NCBI GenBank assembly: GCA_036925085.1
Contig: JAUPFP010000006.1
Coordinates: 7,207,984-7,271,983, forward strand
Reading direction: 5' to 3'
Length of the DNA: 64,000 bases
DNA from: Brachycybe producta
Taxonomy: Eukaryota; Arthropoda; Diplopoda; Playtdesmida; Andrognathidae
Translations under genes and position numbers: made by a program
Notes under the pieces: model-generated
Database searches by the model: none
What the model saw: the letters and a program-made list of their open reading frames with translations, nothing else
Told to the model about the DNA's origin: nothing
Part shown: one piece after another, positions 30,876-42,369 of the stretch
Numbering within the stretch: the stretch's first letter is position 1
Layout: the number at the start of each line of letters is the position of its first letter

Positions 30876-32104
30876 TTAGCTGAACATCCCCATAGTGTAA
30901 GGTACCCTGCAAGGTGCATGTTTTCGGGAAACACGCATAATGTTGCATTTAGTTCTATTTAGTAGTAAATGCCACTCAGCGCACCATTCTTCAATGCTAT
31001 TTAGATCACTTTGGAGGGCTTCAATGTCCTCATTACTCCTAATCCTTCTGTACACAACAGCATCATCGGCAAATAAACGCATCGTACTGCTGCACCTATC
31101 TGCCAGATCGTTTATGAACAAAAGGAAATGCAGTAGTCCAAGAATGCTACCCTGAGGTACACCAGATGTTACTTGTGCCCAGTCTGACATGGCACTATCA
31201 ATTTGGACATGCTGTTGTCTATTGGATAAGAAAGATGACATCCATAAAATTACTTGGTTATTTATATTAAATGTTATCATTTTTTTTAATTAGTAATGAA
31301 TGTTTTACTGTATCAAAAGCTTTTGCAAAATCCAGAAATACCAAATCAAACTCGGCCTTACTGTCCAAACCAGACTGTATGTCTTGCATGAATAGTGCCA
31401 ACTAGGTATCACATGATCTGCCTTTGTGAAAACCATGCTGATTTTCATGAATTAGTTTATGCATCTTTAAATGCTTGATTGTACAAGAATAAATTATGTT
31501 GGTCAAGGGTTTTACAAACAATGTATGTTAAAGAAATTGGTCTATAGTTATTTGGAAGGTGTTTATAACCTGTTTTAAAAATTGGACAAAGGTTTGCTTG
31601 CCTCCATGCTAAAGGCAATATTCCACTCTGAAGGGAGTCTTGAAAAAGTTTACTTAAAAATGGACTGACTTCTGCAGCCAACTCTTTTAGTAATCTTGGT
31701 GAAATGTCATCTGGGCCTGATGACTTGTTTATATCTAAATTACACAAAAGGGTTTGTAATCCAGTGGTGTTTATGTCTGGCATAACTTGAGGTAAGGTGT
31801 CCATTGGTTGTACCTTGTTACCATCATTAGAATGAAAGACACTTTGAAAATAATTATTAAGGGTGTTTGCAATAACCTGTTTGTCAGAACAAACATCACC
31901 TAGGGGTGTCATAATTGAAGTTATGGTATTTGGACTTTTGTTGAGGCTTTTTACATATTTCCAGAATAATTTAGGGTTTTTATGGAGTGAGACACCCAAC
32001 ACATTATTTGTAAAATGTAAGTGTTCCTTTTCAAGCAAACTTTTCACATAAGATCGCTGGGAGCTGAATTGTAATTTAGTAGTGGCATTAATATTTCTTT
32101 TCAT
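30876..32104 (-). pseudogene. LINE reverse transcriptase (second copy, broken)
   Basis: The 32104-31457 piece covers finger blocks through FKTGYKHLPNNYRPISL. The 31280-30876 piece covers GVPQGSILG and the LFADD active site, ending in the thumb. About 175 bp between them contains the AFDT-type block in broken frames. Confidence 0.8.
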
Positions 32105-32110
32105 TTTAGA

Positions 32111-33101
32111 TCAAATTTGGCGTTGCTTACGAAGCGCCCGGCGTATCTCATTTGTGTACCAAATTGGCTCCGAGCTTGATTTAGAATTTTTGAGCGGAAT
32201 GAATTTCTTTATTCCATTTGAAATTACTCTAATAAATGATGCCCACTGTTGGTTTACATCATTTGATTTAACATTATCGTTATTCAATTCATTTGCCACA
32301 TAAATTTTAAAATTAGCACAATCAGCTTTGTTGTACTGAAGAACAGTTCTGGGAGCTGATTGGATTTTTTCAACTTGGGTAACTAGTTCCAAGCAAATCA
32401 TTTCGTGATCACTTATGCCATCGACAACTTCAATTGATTGCAATCTCTGGGGTGTTGGTCAATACTAAATCTAGAATATTAGCTGATGAATTGGTGAGAC
32501 GTGTTGGGGTTTGCACAAGCTGATCCAGGGAATATGTGTATACACAATCAAGCAGTATATCTATTAATTTATGACATGAAGTCTGGGAATCTATAGCATA
32601 ATTTTCCCAGTTTATTCCAGGAAGATTAAAATCACCACTAATGAGAACTGATGCATATTTGTGGACAGAGAATAAGGAGTCCAGACATTTTCTAAATTGG
32701 AGTAAGTCCTCCTCGTCATTTGATGGTGGGCGATAGGATGAGAATAAGAAAATTTTTCTTCCATTTTTAAGCAAAATGCTACAACAAACAGCCTCACAGT
32801 CTCCCTCAAACAATGGCTCTCTATTTGACAAAACATTTTTGTTGATAGCTAGAAATACTCCACTCTTTTTTTTCTCCCTATCTTTTCGGAGTATGCTAAA
32901 TTGTTGGGGAACCACTTCTTTAGAGGGAACATCTTCAGATAGCCGTGATTCACCACCAAAGATAATATCAGGAATATAGCTTTCTGCTGCTTCTCTAAAC
33001 TGAATTACTTTATTTCTTATACTTCGGCAATTCACTATTAGTGTTTTTAGTATATTACTCGAAGGCTTATTATTTTCTTTGTTGTCCTGAGAATCTTTCA
33101 T
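32111..33101 (-). pseudogene. LINE endonuclease domain (second copy, broken)
   Basis: Catalytic blocks VNCRSIRNKV, GGESRL, SGDFNLPGINW and a DGISDHEM (SDH) block are all visible. A frameshift near 32435 separates the last block from the rest. Confidence 0.8.
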
Positions 33102-33375
33102 AGAAGGCTTTTTATTAGAAAGGGTTTCTTTTTGGATATTTGATTTACATGCATTAACTGAACAATCTTTCTTCCTAAAAGCAGGGCATTTAGCAATTAG
33201 GGGTTTCCCTGGACATTACTACAGACAGATTTCCAGAAAACAGAGCTCAAGACATCCTTACCAGCTGCAGTCAAGTGAAGGCCATCTCGTAGATAATACT
33301 GCTCAGGAGCCCTAAGAAGCTCCAGAGAAGCATCAGCATACGAGCAACCAGCACTACGACAGATAAAAGAAATTG

Positions 33376-33501
33376 GTAATAAAACACCTTCAATATTAAT
33401 TGTAATGTGAAAGCAATTATTACTTCATTCATCATGGCCTGTGGAGTGTTTTCAGGCAGTTTGACTGCAAAAATACAGATTGTGCCTTGACGGTGTGGCA
33501 A
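33376..33501 (-). pseudogene. Orphan gustatory-receptor exon 2 relic
   Basis: The minus strand holds VKLPENTPQAMMNE followed by GTAATA, matching exon 2 of the intact receptor genes (VKLPENTPQAVTNE). A one-base deletion before it breaks the link to the HRQGTICIFA part. The adjoining ACACCTTCAATATTAATTG also matches the intron next to exon 2 of gene B (50760s). So a piece of exon plus intron, not an mRNA copy, was duplicated here and lies at the truncated end of a LINE. Confidence 0.75.
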
Positions 33502-33539
33502 CCTGGTTTGCTAGAGTCAAAATTTTTGATGAGTCAGAC

Positions 33540-35500
33540 GAACTCTCTAAGGTGGTATGCCTGGCAGCATACAGTAGGCTGCTAGGTCGGACGCCATATT
33601 GAAGCCAGCAGGCCTCTCGACATTGAGTTCAATGGGTGAGAGGTCAGAAGTGACCACTGTCCACCTCCAGGCGGAGCTGCCTGGAGGTATTAAATGGCTA
33701 GGTCAGCCATTTATCCTGTGTTGGATACCGGACAACTGGGAACAGCTCTACTTGAGGTCAAGGATTCTTCCAGTTCATGCATCTTTTGTTCTTTGGCCGG
33801 TTGCATGGCCTTTTGTTTGATACTCATGTTCTTGGTTGGTCAAGGGGACCAGCCAATTCTGTACATACTGTTTAACTGTGTGTTATTACAAATGTCTATA
33901 TTTATATATACTTCCGGTTTCGTGTTTTCTTTAGAGAGACCGGAGAGGGGGATTTCTGAGAAAATCCATCGTCCTTACCTGTCTTGTTTCGGCCAGTATT
34001 CGCGTTGGCTCGTGATGGAACCGAAGTTGCCCCGCAATATTTTCGTCTTGGCGACTTGTTTACCATCATGTCTGGCAAGAGAGGCTCCTTTAGAGTTGAT
34101 GATACCCGCCTACCATGCAGAAGGCTGCCACGGTGCAATCCCATCTTTGTGTTGGAGCCTTGTGCCGGGTAAGTTGGGGGAATTTATACGGGGGTATTGC
34201 GATGGAACCAGTCGGGTCGTTGCAATTTGTGAAGACTTACGGTTGAAAGACCGTGAGTTGACCATTTAGTTGATCAAATCAGTGACTCAATATGAGTACA
34301 CTGCTGGGTGCAGGCTTCGTTCTGTGGGACAACAGCGGAAAACGCTTGTAAGCCTGTTTTACCGCGATTACACCATGGGGTGTGGACTTCGGTCCATGGT
34401 ACCGCAGTGGAAAGTGGTAGAATTTGTTTTACCGTGGATTAGACCATGGGGCACAGACATTTGTCCATGGTACCATGGTAGAAACCTGAACACGGTATTA
34501 ACCGTGGAACGCGGACTTTAGTTCGTGACAACGCGCCTTCGGCATCCAGAGCTTGTCGGAGCTGGGCAACGAACTTAGCCATTTGTGCATAGCAGTACTG
34601 CAAGCGTACCTCATTGCTCCATTTACATTTGGGGAAGCTGGCTGGACCTCCACGTGAAGTCTTGGCCTGCCTGGCCTCCAGCAAGATGTTGTTGCTGCTT
34701 CTAGGGTCTCACTACACTGTCCTGATTTAATGGCTGCCTTGCCATTAATTACCCCAAGGTTCATCCCCCTGGGAAAGGACAGTGACCCTGCTGGTCATTA
34801 TGTCATCTGCCAGGCTGCCTACTGCAGCAGCCTAGCAGACAGACAACATGATTTCATCTGCTCCTTCCAATACCGGAACGAGACAGACTGGGTCATCACA
34901 AAAGTAATGCACCTATTTATGAAATTTTAATTGTTTTATGTTTTTTTCCATACGGTTTAGTGTATTTTGGTGGAGTATGTTAAATATGGGAATAGAGAGG
35001 AATAGGGAATAGAGTATGGGAATAGAGTCCCAAAAATACTTCTCCTTATAATTTAGTATCCCCGGCCGAGGGCAATGATTGGCCCAGTTGGTCAATCATT
35101 AAGCCCTGTGGTGACAGTTGCCCCTTCCAGGATCAAACAAGTGAGCTTGAGACTTGAGTGTGAGGACAGTCAAGAGTTGAGAGTTAAACAGGATAAGTTC
35201 TGGACTAGACAGTCAGTTCTAGAGAATCAGAGTGTAGAGTGCAGTCTGAGAGTTAAGCCTGACTTAGAGTGAAATAATAATGTAAAGAGTGTTAATAATA
35301 ATGTAACAAGGAGTTCGTAAAGAGACATATTTTATTATACATAAACCTGTGTAAGTGTTGTGTATTTGAACTATATTGGGTTTCTGTACTCCTAAAATAG
35401 AGCAGAAGCAGAAGGCACTCAGACACAGCCTGAGTCCCTCTGCCTGGAGCCTCCAGCAACTCAACGAAAAGGACAGATAGTGCCTTCGGCATCATCAAAG
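33540..35500. other. GC-richer unrecognised segment with CCATGG-centred repeats
   Basis: At 34270-34530 three to four imperfect units of about 80 bp carry ACCATGGGG...GTCCATGGTACC. Frames on both strands (33694-34269 plus, 34498-34764 and 34439-34684 minus) are open for 80-190 codons but unrecognised. Two GCCTTCGGCATC motifs (about 34533 and 35483) suggest related ends of one inserted element. This is probably transposon DNA of unknown class. Confidence 0.35.
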
Positions 35501-35657
35501 CCCTATATCCAAAGATCCCTAGGAAAGACGGTCTTTTTGTGGGCCGTTACCAGGCAAGGCAAGTAAATGTCGCGCCCAGTGAAATCAACCCCCAGAGGAA
35601 CAACAGAGGCTGGCCTGCAGCAGTCGACAATAGTCGACCCCGGCACCACCGGTTCAA

Positions 35658-35815
35658 CAGCAGCGTCAAAAGAGTACGCAAAACGGCGGTGCCAAACGGC
35701 CAGCAGCGTCAAAAGAGTATGCAAAACGGCGGTGCCAAAGGGCCAGCAGCGTCAAAAGAGTACGCAAAACGGCGGCGCCAAAGGGCCAGCAACGTCACAA
35801 AATGAACAATGAACT
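35658..35815 (+). repeat. 43-bp minisatellite, about 3.5 units
   Basis: Units start at 35658, 35701, 35744 and 35787 with CAGCAGCGTCAAAAGAGTA. The 43-bp period is not a multiple of three, so reading frames rotate and the open frames across it are not evidence of a protein. Confidence 0.85.
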
Positions 35816-35842
35816 CAAAAGTATAACAAAAAAACCAGTACC

Positions 35843-35947
35843 TATATAAAATTCAGGTTGGCTCCACAGTAACCAACACACTTCTGACAACGTTTCGTAT
35901 TTGCGAGTTGGTCTAAACTAAACCTAAACCTAAACTGAACCTAAAAG
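35843..35947 (+). promoter_or_regulatory. Promoter and 5' untranslated exon of cysteine-rich gene 3
   Basis: TATATAAA at 35843-35850 is followed by an exon-like stretch ending CTAAAAG before GTAATATT (exon end 35947), the same donor sequence as upstream of genes 1 and 2. The acceptor TTCTGTTTTACAG before the ATG exon ends at 37343. Confidence 0.5.
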
Positions 35948-36536
35948 GTAATATTGCTAAATTTGTATATTATGTAAAATGTAGTTTTTGTTTGTTTGGA
36001 ATTTCGATTTCTGCAACTGTGTTTCTAAACCCATTGTTATACCTGTACCTAACTATTAAATTTATATGATAGTCAACATCAATTTCTCACGTGTGCGTCA
36101 TGCATATAAGGTGGGTAACAAATATTTGTTGTTTTTGACCTCCCAGATGCCATGGGTGGTTAGGTTCATGAGGTGAAATGCTCTTTCACTTCATATGTCC
36201 CATTAAGGCAAATGGATTTGGGGCAAAAGCCTTTTTAGGTTGTGTTTCCATTTAGATCAAATGCCCTCTTGAATGTTTGAATTGTTTTAGAAATTAAGCT
36301 CTCGTTAACTTCGTACAGCTAATGTACCGCATACATAACAGAAAAATTACGTCACAGCCCGCACCTTGTAGACACTGCAACGGGGAACATCAAGGTGGTG
36401 ATGTCATTTTTTGTAATAGGCCTGTTGTATGCAGTGTATTAGCTGTGTGAAGATAACGAGAGTATCATCTAGAAAAATTAGTATGATTTAACCTATATTG
36501 ACTTTTGTATATGTCCAATAACTGAAACTTAAAATG

Positions 36537-37076
36537 TCGGTTCAGGATAAAAAGACGAACGAATGAAAGGCATGAACATTGGGGTAACTTTAAAACCCGA
36601 CACAGAATACATATAGAATGAGATGAACACTATATCATGGATGAACACACATTTTAAAGGAATGAACAGAGAGAAATAAAAGGATGAACATACTTTAAAG
36701 GGATGAACATGGGTTTAAGGGGATGAACATGGTTTTATGGGGTTAGGTTAGGTTTGGTTCGGTTAGGTTAGGTTCGGTTAGGTTAGGTTCGGTTAGGTTA
36801 GGTTCGGTTAGGTTAGGTTAGGTTCGGTTAGGTTAGGTTCGGTTTGGTTCGGTTACCTAACCTAAACTAAAACCATGTCCATCCCCTATAAAACCATGTT
36901 CATCCCTTTAAAGAATGTTCATCCTTTTATTTCTCTGTTCATCCCTTTAAAATGTGCGTTCATCCATGATATAGTGTTGATCTTATTCTATATGCATTCT
37001 GTGTCGAGTTTTGTCGAGTTACCCCAATGTTCATCCCGTTCATCCCTTTCATTCGTTCATCTTTTTATCCTGACCC
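36537..37076. mobile_element. Foldback element with TTAGG/TTCGG core
   Basis: Arms 36537-36742 and 36855-37076 are reverse complements of about 200 bp, rich in GGATGAACAT. The loop is a GGTTA/GGTTC tract. TAAAATG is duplicated at 36530-36536 and 37077-37083, and the paralogous site near 22845 is empty. No coding capacity. Confidence 0.85.
36741..36862. repeat. Interstitial telomere-like (TTAGG)n tract
   Basis: Mainly alternating GGTTAGGTTAGGTTCGG units, about 120 bp. TTAGG is the arthropod telomere repeat; here it forms the loop of a foldback element. Confidence 0.8.
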
Positions 37077-37350
37077 TAAAATGCCCCCTTTTTGAGTCCG
37101 CGTTAAATGATTTTTGGATAAGTGTCTATTTCGGCAAATGTCTCTAGAGCAGTCTTCCTTAGCGCTTTCCCATTTGCAAATCTGCAAAAAGGATAAAACA
37201 AGTCAGCATGCGTATAGATTAGCGATAAAAACGCTCCCATTTTATTTAAAAAAAACACCAAATTTCGGCTGTAAATCAGTCGCTTTATAATAATAGATTA
37301 TAAATGTACTAATTACAAATGTTGGCACAATTCTGTTTTACAGTCACAAC

Positions 37351-38925
37351 ATGTCTGGAACAGGAATCATCACAATATCTCCTTTAAGTCTATTCTTCAT
37401 TGTATTGCAGTTGTTTCAAGAAGTTAAGGTGGTCAAAAGTAAGTGACGATACAGTAGCTTTCTCTTAAGCTTAAAATACAAAGTAATTCCCAGAACCATT
37501 GTCCGAACTTTATAACTGCCATGTTTATTTTCTTTAATTTAATAGTTTTATAATAAAGATCAAATGTTAAAATAAAGATGAGATTTTCAACAGCATTGCG
37601 TGTTTTATGTTTAAACAAGGCAGCATCTCAAGTTTTCAAAATGCTAATATCCATGCGAAACTAATCTGCAAACATCATTTAATGTATCCCATGTATTTGT
37701 GTGACAATTTGTTTCGATTTCTTGGCGATTTCAGTGGCGTAGCTAGATTTGGTTGCACCCCCACCCCCCCGCCGCTTAAAACTTTGCGTCACACTTACAT
37801 CCCCCTCCACTTAGCCCTCATACTGGAGGGTTGGGTGCTATTTTGATGAAAGCAGGAACAGTTGGAACAGTCAAAAGGTTAGGTTTAGTAAAATGAAGCA
37901 TGTTGCAGGGGGTCTTTTTTAGAGTTATTAAATCAAATTTGTCCATTGTTCGGACTGTTCCTCCGTTGAACATATTAGGGAACAGTCGGAACAATGGACT
38001 AATTTGATATAATAATTCTTAAAAAAAAGTCGTGGGGCTGCGCCGCCAGACACCCTGCAACAACTTCATTTTACTAAACCTAACATTCCGACTGTTCCTA
38101 CTATTTTTCCGACTGTTCGTACAGTTGTTCCGACCGTTCCGCCGTTCAAAGTAAATATTAAATGAAAGTCAATTTATTTTCGAAAATAACTGAAAAATAC
38201 ATCGACTTTCATTTCTTTTTTTGCGCCCCCAAACCTCCTGCACCCACCCCCCCCCCCCCCGCAGTTGCGGGTCTTGCGGTTTCCTAGCTACGCCACTGCG
38301 GCAGCTATTAAAACCGAAAGCGTGTAAATATGTTTTGGGACACCCCACACATTAGCAGCAATTACAATATCTAACATTGATATTGCAGCTGCGGAGATCG
38401 GAGATCGTCAGCAGTGAAACTGATGAAAAACTCGATGGGCAATGCAAACTCCTATGTAAAAAATATACTTCAGAAAGATCAGTTTTGAATGGTATCAATG
38501 GAAAATGTGAATGTTACGACGACAACAGCACAAGAAAAATCTTCAGTCTGACAAATTCAAAAGATGTTGAGGAAGTTCCTGAACAGCGCACCAATGAACA
38601 TAATATAAAGGAATTAAAAGCACATTGTGCAGCACATTGCCAGAAAATGCATCCATTTGAAAAAAGAGAATGGTTTTATAATCACGAAACAAAGACCTGC
38701 AAATGTTACTTTCATGAATATAAGTATGATCTCTACAACAGTAATTACGAACTGGAAGAATCTAAAAATACCAAAATCTTTGTTTGTTTTACCTTTGTTC
38801 CTTTTTTACATCCTATACTAAAACAGCCAATTAATTTCTCATCGACGAAAATGTCGCCTTCAATTATACAAATTTATGGTGGAGAAAAGAAATCAGCACC
38901 GGTTCAACAAAGTTTTTATTTGTAG
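37351..38925 (+). pseudogene. Small secreted cysteine-rich protein, gene 3 (frameshifted, stop lost)
   Basis: Exons are 37351-37438 (signal peptide, SPLSLFFIVLQLF core) and 38389-38925, with the same GTAAGT and TTGCAG sites as genes 1 and 2. A 7-bp tandem duplication GGAGATC (38393-38399, 38400-38406) shifts the frame, so phase-1 splicing hits a stop after nine codons. Removing one unit would align it exactly with gene 1. Beyond it the frame is open and both cysteine modules keep their spacing (QCKLLC, KCECY, HCAAHC, TCKCY). The ancestral stop is also lost, adding about 40 unrelated residues. Probably a pseudogene. A donor at AAG-GTGGTC in exon 1 (phase 0) would formally restore frame but is untested. 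The intron has a MITE instead of the RTE relic. Confidence 0.65.
37732..38298. mobile_element. MITE (CAGTGGCGTAGCTAG ends) with nested inverted repeats
   Basis: Starts CAGTGGCGTAGCTAG and ends CTAGCTACGCCACTG. Inside, GGTTTAGTAAAATGAAG and its inverse flank further GGAACAGTC motifs. Genes 1 and 2 lack it in the same intron. No clear target duplication. Confidence 0.7.
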
Positions 38926-39119
38926 ACAAGATATCAATTTGCCATCCCAACACAATACCAAAACTATACTATCATATACTTTATGACAATTGTAAATTTT
39001 CAATTTTTTTATTACCTCAACAGCGTCCACACAGTTAAAACACTTTTAGCATCTATAAAAATTTATTTAAAAAAAAAACATTAACATGAAATTCCCCAGA
39101 ACGTGGCCAGCATTTTAGT

Positions 39120-39965
39120 ATAGGAGGCTATGCTTTTGCAATTGCCATTTGACCTAACTTTTTCCTTTCTTTATATTCTTCAACCAAAATACTGTAGTAG
39201 CTAAAAAGGACACTATAGCTCTAATTAGTAGCTGTACCTTTTAACTAATTTTTATTGACTACACACTGACATGGCTTCAAAATCCTTATAGTGATAGCTC
39301 TTAGCTTGTGCACTGGATGCGCCAAGGCACACTAATGCCTCAAAATCCAAGTGGGTTTGCATCTTATTATTACACACATTTATTTAACTTTATCTTGGTT
39401 TATTCATACTTTTAAAATATTTGCACCAATTGTTATTTACAGAGCTGTAACTAGGGCGACGAGAATGAGGCACCTACTAAGCTTGGGAGCGCAAAATCAC
39501 CAGAGTGATAGGCCCAATGCTAGAGATCGCCAGTTTTATTCTTACCTCGTGCACAAAATTAGCTAGTTATGGCTTTAGTTTTCTACGTTTTGCACACGGC
39601 CTACTTTCACTGTAATCCTACATTTTGACATGTTAATTTTCACGCAAATCCTCGATGTACGGATCGCGGGACCAGAAAATGTACCAGAAATTTTTTTTAG
39701 CCTTGTAACGCCAATTCCTGAAGGCTGACTGTAGGTTTCTGCTTGAAAACCCATAGGTTCCGGGTTCGAATTCTGGCGAGGTCACAGTTGTTTGCATTGT
39801 TTTGAGACATTTGTACTAATTTGATTTGTAACGAATTTGAATTTGCAATAAAATGATTTGCGTAGAAATAGACTTGTATTGACTTGTCTGAATGTCCGCT
39901 AATAACATTTAGTATTTCTTTTATTATTCGGGATTGGTATATTATGGTTTAAGCTTAACTTTATT
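39120..39965 (+). repeat. 3' flank of gene 3, duplicated unit
   Basis: Aligns with 14640-15440 and 25320-26180, including a tRNA-like box at about 39705-39785. No conserved open frame. Confidence 0.6.
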
Positions 39966-39974
39966 GAAACGATA

Positions 39975-40860
39975 AGTCCAGGAGCGATCCTGGCTCGTTT
40001 ATTTTTGCCTGGAATTGGCATAGAACTTTGTCAACCCTCTGTACTCACGTACAGAGGATTGACCCAGTTCTATCAGCTGATGACGATGCCAATATCATGT
40101 CTTGAATCTTGGGTCCTTTTTCCTCCCAGTCCCACCCCCTTAATACAAAGAGATCATCCTGATAAGAATCAGCATTAGGTCTATTGGGTTAAAACTTTCT
40201 TTTGTAAGTTTGTTTTGATTGCAATGAGTCACTTGTCTATATTTTTGTTGACCACTGGTCAATCATGTTGGCCAGTTTGGTTTTTACTTTTGTTTTTACC
40301 CAATCAGGGGCTACTGAGAAAGTGTTCTCAGTATCCACTTTTTGGGTATAAAAGGCCGTTTAATTTGTATGTAAAGAAGGGAGATTCTAAAGCACTCTTG
40401 AGACAACGAATCTATGCTCAAGTTTTTCTAGGAAATAATGAGAAATGTAAATAAACTAGAATTTATATTTAAAAAGTTGCAGAAGTCTTGTTTTTATCTT
40501 TTTAAAATCAGACGAAGAATTTCAACATTTTGTCATCTAGCACTAGCTGTCAACCCAGGTGTAAACCTGGATCTCCAGCACTAGATGAAACTTCAGAGGA
40601 CAACACGATCAACCAGCTTTTGACGGGCGAAAGCCGGAGGAGCAGCAGACAACAAAAGATCCTTAAAACTGTAAAAGTTCTTGAGAGAGGAACTTGTGAG
40701 GAAACGTATGGGACTAATTTGTTCCCTTCCTCCCGAACCAGAGTAGAATTAGTGGCCTAGCCAACCACTTTTTTGATCGCCCAAAAGAGCGCTACGATAA
40801 ATTTGTACAATTCTATTCACCTCATTAACATGGTTCATTACATTATTTTAGGCCATGTTT
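39975..40860 (+). mobile_element. Promoter-bearing insertion, probable solo LTR or short retroelement
   Basis: This stretch interrupts homology that runs continuously in unit 1 (15440). It has TATAAAA at about 40346 in a GGGTATAAAAGGCC context and AATAAA at about 40448, then about 400 bp that could be untranslated leader. A 9-bp perfect hairpin (CCTCTGTAC...GTACAGAGG) lies near 40035-40060. No coding domains recognised. Confidence 0.4.
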
Positions 40861-41464
40861 TTGAATTTGGAGGTGAGAAAATAAGTAAATGGAAAAACAT
40901 TCTTTTATCTTTGAAATGCACTGAAAAAAGAAACCGCTTCGGCCTTCCTAGACCTCAAAAAATAAACCGGTCTCTGAAAACATAACGTGTTTTTTTCTTC
41001 TTCTGCACTTGCGGTGCTCATTTTATCATGGTGCAACCCTATAGACAAGCGACATGGCAGACATGAAAACATGACTACCTTCACCTCCACAAGCACCTAT
41101 TATACATGGCCGTCGCTGTATTGAACAAGGGATTCAAGAAATCCTATAGACTTTTTGTTGCTTTAGAAGCATAGGCCATACAAAAACGTAAAATGTCGTT
41201 ACCATAGAAGTTCTATATGAATCGATCGTATTTTCTTACTTTTTCTCATTAAATAAGTTTCTACGTTTACCTGTTTTTGTAATGAACATTATGTCCAATA
41301 AGCGCCTCTAGTGGGAGTAGGCCCCCTAAGAAGTGAGCAGACGAAACATTAACATAGAACTCAATGGAAAAATCGCTGCACCGGTAAGTTTTTTTTTGCT
41401 GTTTTCTAGCAAATTACTCGCCTAATTTTCGTGAATTTTTGAAAAAATAAAGACAAAAGTATGT
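40861..41464. repeat. Continuation of duplicated unit 3
   Basis: Aligns with 28290-28919. Contains the CACCTCCACAAGCACCTATT block also found after gene 1. No gene recognised. Confidence 0.6.
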
Positions 41465-41465
41465 A

Positions 41466-41577
41466 GTTTCACATCTATGTGGTAAGATCACAGACTACAA
41501 GCATCTGTGTGTAAACTTGCTGCTATTGGTGTACATGTAAATGCAGTATCTGCCACACACGTATCGTCGTGTGAAAC
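41466..41577. mobile_element. 112-bp deletion derivative of the 28.9-kb TIR element
   Basis: Shares ends GTTTCACAT and GTGTGAAAC with 28920-29424 and the same flanks, with TA on both sides, but lacks about 390 bp of the interior. Confidence 0.6.
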
Positions 41578-41997
41578 TAGGCTAATTGTTGTAACCAGCA
41601 TTTTATAGATGCAGATACAGAACTAAAAACATTTTTTGGTATATTGCCGTTTATTTTTTTAACAATTTCATACATTAATTAGCATACATATTTTGTATTG
41701 TTACTTTTAAAACATTGTGTGCTCAATTTTTATTCAGTGTGCTTTAGTGAAAAGTGAAATAACAATGTTTTAATCCGTTTTTAGTTTTGAAAAATCTTGA
41801 GGCCGAAAAGTTTCATTAATGTGGCTGAATTGATACTTAATTTGTACATGCCCCCCCCCCCGGCCCGATGGCGCGCCTGCATGGCTGTAATATTCTACAG
41901 GAGGTTTCTTCCCCCAAACCGCCATTTTGATAAAAAAAATAGTATTTTTCAAGAAAATGTCTTTCATGAGAAACATTACGAAAAACATTCCAAGTGG

Positions 41998-42325
41998 TTT
42001 AGAAACTAGAATAATAATTGATAATAATGCTAATAGTATTTTCATGAAGATATTTTTTAAAAATTAAACTTTTTATGACAGTTTAAAAAAGGCGAAAATA
42101 GTTTTTTTCATCAAACGTCAATGGAAAAAACCCCAAACCGAGTCCTTTTCAAACTGCTATAAAATGTTTATTTTTTAAGATATTGCCATGAAAATAACTT
42201 AACAATCTTTTACACTTCTAGTTTTGAAAACAATTTGAATTTTTTCAACATGTTTCTTTTTTTTTTAAAAAAAAACGGCTATGTAGCATAGCATTAGCCA
42301 CTGCAGTGGCGCGCTATCCAGGGGC
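41998..42325 (+). repeat. Dispersed repeat, copy 1
   Basis: Aligns in the same orientation with 47028-47360. Both end in CATAGCATTAGCCACTGCAG, followed by TGGCGC. Two ancient copies of one element or a small duplication. Confidence 0.6.
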
Positions 42326-42369
42326 ACAAAAGCAAAATAAATACCTATTCAGCCACCTTCACTTACATT

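Larger units (their letters stand above)
30240..33345 (-). mobile_element. CR1-like LINE, second copy, frame-broken and 5' truncated
   Basis: Order on the minus strand: the end of ORF1 (about 33345-33110) with esterase block RDGLHLTAAGKDVL, endonuclease (33101-32430, 32443-32111) with VNCRSIRNKV, GGESRL and SGDFNLPGINW, then reverse transcriptase (32104-31457, 31280-30876) with NYRPISL, VPQGSILG and LFADDAVVY. Related to the copy at 7.06-10.6 kb but not the same subfamily. Frame changes make it inactive. It stops abruptly within ORF1 at a chemoreceptor exon relic. Confidence 0.85.

Noticed and set aside
33694-34269. 191-codon plus-strand frame as a host gene
   Set aside because: Start, composition and surrounding repeats look like transposon DNA, competing open frames exist on the other strand, and no known motif is present.
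35539-35812. Basic open frame with repeated KEYAKRR
   Set aside because: Produced by the 43-bp minisatellite; all frames rotate through the same words.
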